A DNA stretch of 10,510 bases from the NCBI GenBank assembly GCA_002451555.1, contig DKCU01000147.1:1-10510 (forward strand), in the 5' to 3' direction. Positions within the stretch are counted from its first letter, which is position 1, and every line of letters starts with the position of its first letter. Origin of the DNA: Candidatus Segatella albertsiae (GTDB taxonomy: Bacteria; Bacteroidota; Bacteroidia; Bacteroidales; Bacteroidaceae). Shown here piece by piece: positions 5,889-10,510 of the stretch. The notes beneath the pieces are model-generated. The model saw only the letters and a list, made by a program, of their open reading frames with translations, did no database searches and had not been told where the DNA came from. The position numbers and the translations under genes are program-made.

Positions 5889-7064
5889 CACGCTAAACTT
5901 GTAAGCGAGATGTGAGTAATATTTTTCGCCTGGTTTCAAGGTTGCGTCAGTCCAGTCCTTCACGCCCTGTGAAATCTTAGTAGGAGAGTCTGGGTATTTC
6001 TGGCTTTCGAAGCAAACGCTCACGTGCTTAGGATATTTGATGCCGTGCTTGCAAGCGATGCCTGTGCCCTGGAAGTTGCCTGTATATACTTGGATGCCAG
6101 GCTCGTTGGTGAAAACTTCGAGCAAGATGCCGCTCTTTGGAGAGTAAAGGCTTGCGCAAACGGTCTTGTCGTCGCCCTTGCCGTTCTTATAAGTGTTCAA
6201 GCACCAGTTGTGGTCGTAACCTGTGGCGTTCTTGATTTGGTCGAAGCTATAATCCACCTTCTTGCCGATCTCTGTAGGAGTGCGGAAGTCCATAGGAGTA
6301 CCTGTCACATCCTTGATTTCGCCTGTTGGGATATAGAGTGAGTCGGCTGGTGTGAACTTGTCGGCGTTGATGTACATCACTTGGTCGAAACCTTCCTTCG
6401 ATGGGTCGCCGTTCAAGTTGAAGTAGCTATGGTTGGTCATGTTGACAACTGTTTCCTTGTCGGTTGTCGCACCAAACACGATGTCGAGTGTGTTGTCGCT
6501 CTTCACGGTGTAAGTGGCTGTGGCTGTCACATTGCCAGGGAAACCATTCTCGCCATCCTTTGCGTTGATGGTGAATGTAACGGAAGAATCGTTCTTGGCT
6601 GTAACGTCATAGACCTGGTTGAGCCATCCCGTGGCACCACCACCATGGAGGCAGTTGCCATTGTCGTTGGCTTTCAACTGATAGGTTGAGCCTGCGATAG
6701 AGAGCTTGGCGTCCTTGATGCGGTTGGCGTAACGACCTACCGACGAACCGTAGTCGGATGGGGAATTGAGGGTATCAGCATACTGATGGATATTGTCGTA
6801 GCCGAGCACAACGTCTGTTGGCTTTCCGTCCTTGTTAGGCACGGAGATGGAAACGACGCGACCACCGTAGTTGGTGAGGCATACTTCCATGCCGTTGTTG
6901 TTCTTGAGGGTTATCAACTCGGTTTTCTTGCCGAGGACAGTAGAGTCGAAATCAGCAGGATTAAGACCAGACTGTGTGAGATTTGCATTCTCACCGGAAC
7001 CACACGCTGAAAGCATAGCTGTTACTAAGCCAGCTCCCAAAAATAGACCTTTAAATTTTCTCAT
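5880..7064 (-). CDS. galM: Aldose 1-epimerase (mutarotase), lipoprotein
   Basis: A 394-residue galactose mutarotase-like protein that interconverts alpha and beta anomers of aldoses. An N-terminal lipoprotein signal (MRKFKGLFLGAGLVTAMLSAC, lipobox LSAC) predicts cleavage before Cys21 and lipid anchoring. The residues after Cys (GSGEN) lack an acidic run, so the surface or periplasmic side is undecided. Family motifs: GRYANRI (110-116), CLHGGG with His140, TNHSYFNL with the likely acid His212, YDHNW with sugar-binding Asp284, PGIQVYTGN (322-330), and CFESQKYPDS with the likely catalytic base Glu353. It is longer than cytosolic GalM (about 340) because of the export region. It precedes the sugar symporter by 178 bp, suiting anomer conversion before uptake. 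Substrate could be arabinose, galactose or glucose. A TAnnTTTN-type promoter is visible upstream. Confidence 0.94.
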   Translation of the reverse strand: MRKFKGLFLGAGLVTAMLSACGSGENANLTQSGLNPADFDSTVLGKKTELITLKNNNGMEVCLTNYGGRVVSISVPNKDGKPTDVVLGYDNIHQYADTLNSPSDYGSSVGRYANRIKDAKLSIAGSTYQLKANDNGNCLHGGGATGWLNQVYDVTAKNDSSVTFTINAKDGENGFPGNVTATATYTVKSDNTLDIVFGATTDKETVVNMTNHSYFNLNGDPSKEGFDQVMYINADKFTPADSLYIPTGEIKDVTGTPMDFRTPTEIGKKVDYSFDQIKNATGYDHNWCLNTYKNGKGDDKTVCASLYSPKSGILLEVFTNEPGIQVYTGNFQGTGIACKHGIKYPKHVSVCFESQKYPDSPTKISQGVKDWTDATLKPGEKYYSHLAYKFSVKK

Positions 7065-7102
7065 TTTTAGGTTGATTATTAGTTACTTTATTATTTTGGG
7101 TG

Positions 7103-7132
7103 TAAAATTACAATTTTATTTCTAAACTACAA
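7103..7132 (-). promoter_or_regulatory. Putative galM promoter
   Basis: On the minus strand TTG (7132-7130), a 19-base spacer and TAATTTTA (7110-7103) fit the Bacteroidetes -33/-7 pattern TTTG-N19-TAnnTTTG. Each box misses one base at most: the -33 box reads ATTG, and the -7 box ends in A rather than G. It lies about 40 bp before the galM ATG and would give an AT-rich leader. Confidence 0.5.
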
Positions 7133-7192
7133 TACTTTCTTCTGACTTTTTTTGCGTGAAAGTGTCTTTTTAACACTATTTGGATTATTGTG

Positions 7193-7208
7193 GGCGAAAA
7201 CACAAGTG
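7193..7208 (-). promoter_or_regulatory. Shared 16-bp motif, copy upstream of galM
   Basis: Minus-strand CACTTGTGTTTTCGCC. It matches 8207-8222 at 14 of 16 positions. It sits just after the plug-like gene's stop and about 130 bp before the galM start. It could be an ECF-sigma promoter or an operator; the function is unknown. Confidence 0.3.
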
Positions 7209-7216
7209 GAGGAAGG

Positions 7217-8128
7217 TTATTTTTTGGTTGTAATTAATATGTAGTCATGTGCGTCGTCGTGTCCTGATGAATATTGTTCTGCTGCCTTCGAGCCAGCTTT
7301 TAGAACTGTCATTCCCTTGATGTCTGTGGGAGAGAGTTTGCTTATTTCTTCTTTGCTGCTTGGTCTGCCATTTAGTATATACTTTGGCTCGGCTTTTTGC
7401 TTTTTAAGGGAACTTTGTACTTGTTTCGTTCCTCTGATGTGTATGCTCTTATCTATTGTTATGTGATGAGTGGTAACTAGAGAGTTCTTGGTATGGTCAA
7501 TAGTGTCAATGTTTATCTTATAGTCTTCAATATTTTTCCCTTTCAGTTGACTTCCATCGAAGTTTTTTACTTTCTTTCCATCAATGATATAGAATTGTGG
7601 TAGAGTAGCGCTCTTGGCTAGCTGCGATTTGAATTTTGACAGTTGTTGACAAGCATTTGCATTCTTCTCCTTGCTGATGGATGTGATGATGATGATACCT
7701 TGGTACTTCTTGCGGTTTTCTTCGTCGTATTTGCCGAGATATTTCTTGAAGAGCTCTTCTTGTTTATTGTTGTCTTTGATGACATCTATGCTCTTGATGT
7801 TGGAAGGGTCTAGCTTATTTAATATCATGTTTCCTATGGTGGGGATGACTTTGCCATCTAAGATGATGAGTGGTGATGGATCTGCTGAGGTCTTGATGTC
7901 ATGAGTTTGGATGACTTCTTTCCCATTTGCGGATACAGGGGAAACATTCATTTGGTAGTTGGTGATGTGCTTGTGTGCTAACTGGCTACCGTCAAAGTTG
8001 CTAATAGTCTCTCCATTGATAGTATATACTTGGAGAGTGTCAAGCGGCGACATGGTCTCTGGCTTGGAAGCTGTTGCTGTGAGTTGATTCATGAGCAAAG
8101 CTAAACTGATGAATAATACTTTTTTCAT
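7217..8128 (-). CDS. Secreted protein with duplicated TonB-receptor-plug-like modules
   Basis: A 303-residue protein with an export signal (MKKVLFISLALLMNQLTATA, probable cleavage after Ala20), hence periplasmic or surface. It consists of two similar halves. Half one: YTINGETISNFDGSQLAHK (35-53), then PLIILDGKVIP...LDPSNIKSIDVIKD...YQGIIIITS (86-150). Half two: YIIDGKKVKNFDGSQLKGK (180-198), then PKYILNGRPSS...LSPTDIKGMTVLKAG...HDYILITTKK (248-303). The second part of each half resembles the plug domain of TonB-dependent receptors (hDGkp...l.p.dI.sI.VLKda...G.iliTTK) as found in SusC proteins and BlaR1/M56-associated proteins. There is no beta-barrel, so this is not a transporter. It follows an ECF sigma and a membrane anti-sigma candidate, suggesting a role in that signalling. 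No established function; codon use is more AT-rich than in the sugar genes. Confidence 0.7.
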   Translation of the reverse strand: MKKVLFISLALLMNQLTATASKPETMSPLDTLQVYTINGETISNFDGSQLAHKHITNYQMNVSPVSANGKEVIQTHDIKTSADPSPLIILDGKVIPTIGNMILNKLDPSNIKSIDVIKDNNKQEELFKKYLGKYDEENRKKYQGIIIITSISKEKNANACQQLSKFKSQLAKSATLPQFYIIDGKKVKNFDGSQLKGKNIEDYKINIDTIDHTKNSLVTTHHITIDKSIHIRGTKQVQSSLKKQKAEPKYILNGRPSSKEEISKLSPTDIKGMTVLKAGSKAAEQYSSGHDDAHDYILITTKK

Positions 8129-8161
8129 GATTATATGTTATTGATTATGTTTATGTATTAT

Positions 8162-8177
8162 ACATTATTAATAATGT
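8162..8177. promoter_or_regulatory. Perfect 16-bp palindrome upstream of the plug-like gene
   Basis: ACATTATTAATAATGT is a perfect dyad starting 34 bp upstream of the plug-like gene's ATG. It is a candidate operator, but AT-rich palindromes of this kind also arise by chance in such DNA. Confidence 0.35.
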
Positions 8178-8206
8178 GTATGTTTTTATCGAAGATGTGA
8201 TTTCTT

Positions 8207-8222
8207 GGCGAAAATGCAAGTG
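8207..8222 (-). promoter_or_regulatory. Shared 16-bp motif, copy upstream of plug-like gene
   Basis: Minus-strand CACTTGCATTTTCGCC, 14 of 16 identical to 7193-7208. It is about 80 bp before the plug-like gene's start. It may be part of a promoter read by the neighbouring ECF sigma factor; this is inference. Confidence 0.3.
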
Positions 8223-8235
8223 TTGGTGTTTATTG

Positions 8236-8273
8236 CCTTCAAACTTATAGATTACCTTCAAGCTTATAGATTA
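8236..8273. repeat. 19-bp tandem duplication across the anti-sigma gene's stop
   Basis: CCTTCAAACTTATAGATTA (8236-8254) and CCTTCAAGCTTATAGATTA (8255-8273) abut and differ at one base, followed by a partial third CCTTCA. The copy at 8255-8273 contains the last codons and the stop (8264-8266) of the anti-sigma candidate; the other copy lies just beyond it. Confidence 0.85.
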
Positions 8274-9163
8274 CCTTCATCGATGTCTGTTGGAGTGATG
8301 GAGGCTAATGGAGACAACTGGTAATCTTCTCCGTTGTCCTTGTCTGCTTGGATTTTATATTGATAGGTTGCTCCATGCTCGTCTGTGATGGTCAAGATAG
8401 AGTTTTCTCCATCGTATTCCATCCCCACTTGTTCTGTTGTAGGAAGGAGTAGAGAGGCTATTTCATTATATTTGTCGAAAAGTTCCAGAACATTTGGCTC
8501 GGAAGGCATTGAAGGCATTTGCAGTCTTGTTCTGTCTTCAGTTCTTGGTGTGGAGACATTTTTCGCTTCTTTTGTAGAGCAACTTTTTGTTTCTTTTGTT
8601 GAGCTATTTTTCTCTTCTTTGTCTAGCGATGATGCGGTTCTTTTTACAGGACGCTGCTCATTGGCAAGAAATATGGAGTCTTCTTTTTCCCATATCTCTT
8701 GGTCGGTCAAGCCAGTCTCGGTATTTTGGCAGACAATCTTTGAGGAAGGTTGGGAGATAAAACCTTGATTCCTTTGCTCTCTTGTTGGCAAAATGAAGAA
8801 TATGAGCCCTGTTAGCATGGCGGCAGCTAATAGAATCGCTGAAATTCTAATGAATTTAATTGTTTCTTTTGGCTGTTTGATACTTTTGCTTGACATTCTT
8901 TGAGTTTGAGAATCTGCTATGATTCTGTCAAACTCTGTTGCGGCAGAACCAGATAAGGCAATTTCTTCTTTGGCGGATGTGCCAAGGAGAATGGTACGGA
9001 TGGTGAGGTCTTCCTTTGTCAACTCGTTTTCTCTTGCCTGACTATAGTAGTCGGTTAGGAGATGTTCTTCTTCGAGACTTGTTTCCACTTCAAGATACCT
9101 CAGTATGAGCTTGTGTCGTACTGAGTTGTCTTTTAGTTCTGTGATATTCTTGTTAGATGTCAT
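8264..9163 (-). CDS. Putative transmembrane anti-sigma factor
   Basis: A 299-residue protein with one membrane helix. The cytosolic part (1-102) opens with LILRYLEVETSLEEEHLLTDYYS (19-41), resembling the helical start of Bacteroidetes anti-sigma factors (L..Y..g..s.eEe..l..y). The helix is FIRISAILLAAAMLTGLIFF (104-123). A long outer part follows: a low-complexity linker at 187-206 with a repeated STKE, then a small domain (EPNVLELFDKYNEI... to the end) of unknown fold. No zinc-binding HxxxCxxC motif and no recognisable FecR domain is seen. It starts 20 bp after the ECF sigma stop behind a canonical AAGGAGA, so the two are almost certainly co-transcribed. Assignment rests on position and topology more than on sequence. 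Export of the C-terminus is predicted; partner and signal are unknown. Confidence 0.65.
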   Translation of the reverse strand: MTSNKNITELKDNSVRHKLILRYLEVETSLEEEHLLTDYYSQARENELTKEDLTIRTILLGTSAKEEIALSGSAATEFDRIIADSQTQRMSSKSIKQPKETIKFIRISAILLAAAMLTGLIFFILPTREQRNQGFISQPSSKIVCQNTETGLTDQEIWEKEDSIFLANEQRPVKRTASSLDKEEKNSSTKETKSCSTKEAKNVSTPRTEDRTRLQMPSMPSEPNVLELFDKYNEIASLLLPTTEQVGMEYDGENSILTITDEHGATYQYKIQADKDNGEDYQLSPLASITPTDIDEGNL

Positions 9164-9171
9164 GTTGATAA

Positions 9172-9178
9172 TCTCCTT
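9172..9178 (-). promoter_or_regulatory. Canonical Shine-Dalgarno site of the anti-sigma gene
   Basis: Minus-strand AAGGAGA, eight bases before the ATG at 9163. It is unusual because most starts in this window have A-rich leaders without SD sites. It fixes the start and suggests translation tuned relative to the sigma gene. Confidence 0.6.
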
Positions 9179-9183
9179 TTTGT

Positions 9184-9684
9184 TTAATTATTGTTACCAT
9201 TGAGTAGTTTGAACAGAGTTTTGCGAGCAGCCGAAATCATGGTCTTGGTGCTGGTCTTGTTAGCATTGCAGATGGTGGCAATGTCATTAAGTGACATTCC
9301 ATCGCTTCGCATTGTTAGCATCTTCCTTTGGGTTGCTGGTAGCTTGGACAAGGCTTTGTCTATTCTAACTTGCATATCCTTTCCTATGATTGCTTGGTCC
9401 GTGCTGAGTTGTGAAGGATAGTTCGCATCCTCCAAGGTGGTTTCTGAGACAGAGGCTTTCCTGCGATAATCGATGCAAGTGTTTTTGGCGATAATCGTAG
9501 CCAGTGCCAATGGGCTTTGGTAATGGTCAAGTTTGTCTCGCATTTTCCAAAGTTTCACCAGGGTCTCTTGTACTGCATCTTCGGATTCCACGCTTAGGTG
9601 GGTGATGCTAAAGAAACGCTGGCAGAGCTTGAGGAGCTGTGGACGTATTTCTTGCACGATATATTCGAATTCTTTCTCTGTCAT
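9184..9684 (-). CDS. ECF-type RNA polymerase sigma factor (sigma-70 family)
   Basis: A 166-residue protein with only regions 2 and 4, the ECF layout. Region 2 spans about 14-80: SEDAVQETLVKLWKMRDKL (34-52) is region 2.1/2.2, the core-polymerase contact, and LATIIAKNTCIDYRRK (61-76) is region 2.3/2.4, for -10 recognition. Region 4 spans about 104-162, with ALSKLPATQRKMLTMR and the helix-turn-helix MSLNDIATICNANKTSTKTM. The usual start of the recognition helix (GTVKSR) is replaced by NKTSTKTM, which may reflect a distinct -35 target. The ATG at 9684 (MTEKEF) is chosen; an in-frame extension to 9771 would be translated from the inverted repeat of element B. It heads a sigma/anti-sigma/plug-like cluster and has a good housekeeping-type promoter. 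Target genes are unknown, though two copies of a shared motif downstream are candidates. Confidence 0.92.
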   Translation of the reverse strand: MTEKEFEYIVQEIRPQLLKLCQRFFSITHLSVESEDAVQETLVKLWKMRDKLDHYQSPLALATIIAKNTCIDYRRKASVSETTLEDANYPSQLSTDQAIIGKDMQVRIDKALSKLPATQRKMLTMRSDGMSLNDIATICNANKTSTKTMISAARKTLFKLLNGNNN

Positions 9685-9732
9685 TTGTTTTATGCTTTGT
9701 CTGTTCTTTACTCTACTGACGAATTTTTGTTG

Positions 9733-9740
9733 CAAAGGTA
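9733..9740 (-). promoter_or_regulatory. Sigma-gene promoter -7 box
   Basis: Minus-strand TACCTTTG is a perfect TAnnTTTG match, 49 bp before the ATG. With standard spacing the -33 region (about 9760-9763) falls inside the left inverted repeat of element B (TGAC rather than TTTG), so the element contributes to this promoter. Confidence 0.6.
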
Positions 9741-9748
9741 AACAAAAA

Positions 9749-9987
9749 AATGAGGGTGTGTCATAAGTCACAACCCATGCGCCCTGAAAGGGAAATAAAC
9801 TCCAAGCCTAGGGCAACGCCCTAGGCTTGGAGTCATTTAGAAAAATCGCCCTGAAAGGGCAAAAGCAACACATTATCAATGCTTTTGCCCTTTCAGGGCG
9901 ACTTTCGTTTGTGTTATCATTACCCAGGGCGTTGCCCAGGGCTTGGGGCTTTTGGGCTTTCAGCCCGACTTATGACACACCCTCATT
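9749..9987. mobile_element. Composite palindromic element B with 21-bp inverted ends
   Basis: A 239-bp non-coding element bounded by perfect 21-bp inverted repeats, 9749-9769 and 9967-9987, containing GAGGGTGTGTCATAAGTC. Inside are CCCT-GAA-AGGG (9782-9792), a 35-bp hairpin with 16-bp arms around AAC (9799-9833), 20-bp arms at 9847-9866 and 9881-9900 (21 bp with the adjacent T/A), CCCAGGGC-GTT-GCCCAGGG (9923-9941, one mismatch), and GGGCT-TTC-AGCCC (9954-9966). The module order equals element A (3619-3844), and the last 45 bp of modules differ from A at only two positions, while spacers and end repeats are unrelated. It separates galK from the sigma gene. No transposase and no clear target duplication are visible. 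Confidence 0.8.
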
Positions 9988-10027
9988 CTGTCGATTCTAC
10001 TTTATATAGTTTATTTCCTTAGGAAGT

Positions 10028-10510
10028 TTAGCAAACCTTGTGTGAACCCTCGGAAATAACAACTGGGTAAACCTCAGGAGCGTGGCCGTACTTGGCTGTG
10101 AACTTAGCGGTAACGTCCTCTACGAACTTGTCGTAAAGCTCGTCCTTCACCAAGTTGATGGTGCAGCCACCGAAGCCACCACCCATGATACGGCTACCTG
10201 TAACGCCGTCTTCCTTGGCTACATCGTTCAAGAAGTCAAGCTCCTCGCAGCTTACCTCGTACTCCTTGCTCAAGCCGTGGTGAGTCTCGTACATCTTCTG
10301 ACCAACAGTCTCGTAGTCGCCCTTCTCAAGCGCATCGCAAACTGCGAGCACACGGTCCTTCTCGCCCAATACGAAGTGAGCGCGGCTGTAATCCTCTTCG
10401 CCTACCTCGGCACGAACCTCTTCCAACTGCTCCCATGTGCAGTCGCGAAGTGTCTCAAACTTAGCCTCTGGGTGCTTGGCTGCAATGTGCTTAACCACAT
10501 TCTCGCAAGA
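10028..10510 (-). CDS. galK: Galactokinase, C-terminal part
   Basis: The last 160 codons of a GHMP-family kinase; the open frame continues past the right edge, beginning SCENVVKHIAAKHPE. The GHMP motif 3 GSRIMGGGFGGCTINLV is complete near the C-terminus, preceded by YEVSCEELDFL, a signature of galactokinases. The protein ends PVVISEGSHKVC, with a normal stop at 10028. It phosphorylates galactose to galactose 1-phosphate, the first committed Leloir step, in the cytosol. Homologous mevalonate and arabinokinases share motif 3, but the ELDxL and GGGFGGC context favours GalK. It is normally grouped with galM and a sugar transporter; here element B and the sigma cluster lie between it and galM. The internal GTG at 10498 is not a start. 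ATP-binding motif 2 and the sugar-binding N-terminus are outside the window. Confidence 0.94.
   Translation of the reverse strand, partial: SCENVVKHIAAKHPEAKFETLRDCTWEQLEEVRAEVGEEDYSRAHFVLGEKDRVLAVCDALEKGDYETVGQKMYETHHGLSKEYEVSCEELDFLNDVAKEDGVTGSRIMGGGFGGCTINLVKDELYDKFVEDVTAKFTAKYGHAPEVYPVVISEGSHKVC

Noticed and set aside
7217..8128. TonB-dependent receptor
   Set aside because: Only plug-like modules are present. At 303 residues there is no room for the beta-barrel.
9685..9771. N-terminal extension of the sigma factor (MTYDTPSFF...)
   Set aside because: These codons come from the inverted repeat of element B and cross the predicted promoter. The sigma fold starts after the ATG at 9684.
9749..9987. 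Complete insertion sequence
   Set aside because: It has end repeats but no transposase frame and no convincing target-site duplication.
9827..10009. A 60-codon plus-strand open frame in element B
   Set aside because: It is a reading of palindromic repeats with no protein-like composition.
10498..10500. A translation start for galK near the right edge
   Set aside because: The frame remains open to the window end with galactokinase-like sequence, so the gene is cut by the window rather than starting there.

Overview
The window looks like a chromosomal segment of a Bacteroidales bacterium, most likely Prevotella/Segatella or a close relative. The signs are an L-arabinose operon controlled by a Nudix-fold AraR, a lipoprotein aldose 1-epimerase, TAnnTTTG-type promoters, mostly A-rich leaders without Shine-Dalgarno sites, and the palindromic intergenic repeats typical of the group. 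The genus is inferred from sequence style, not from a search. Every convincing gene is on the minus strand, so transcription runs from high to low coordinates.

Layout in transcription order: the C-terminal part of galactokinase (galK, 10510-10028); composite palindromic element B (9987-9749); an ECF sigma factor (9684-9184); a single-pass membrane protein placed like its anti-sigma factor (9163-8264); a secreted protein with duplicated TonB-receptor-plug-like modules (8128-7217); lipoprotein galM (7064-5880); a sodium/sugar symporter (5701-3977); a hairpin terminator and composite palindromic element A (3926-3619); araR (3500-2820); araD (2619-1918); araA (1852-311); and the first 43 codons of the ribulokinase araB (131-1).

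Together the genes form a sugar-uptake and catabolism locus. GalM balances sugar anomers outside the cytoplasm, the symporter imports the sugar, and AraA, AraB and AraD convert L-arabinose to D-xylulose 5-phosphate under AraR control. GalK belongs to galactose (Leloir) metabolism. The sigma/anti-sigma/plug trio is more AT-rich than its neighbours and sits between galK and galM. It looks like an independent cell-surface signalling module.

The most unusual material is intergenic. Two roughly 230-bp elements share the same ordered set of nested palindromes, while their spacers and outer inverted repeats differ. Six gene gaps also carry 19-26-bp tandem duplications, several touching a stop codon. 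Candidate operators lie upstream of araR and araD. Gaps over 300 bp (3501-3976 and 9685-10027) are filled by these elements and regulatory sequences, and I see no gene in them.
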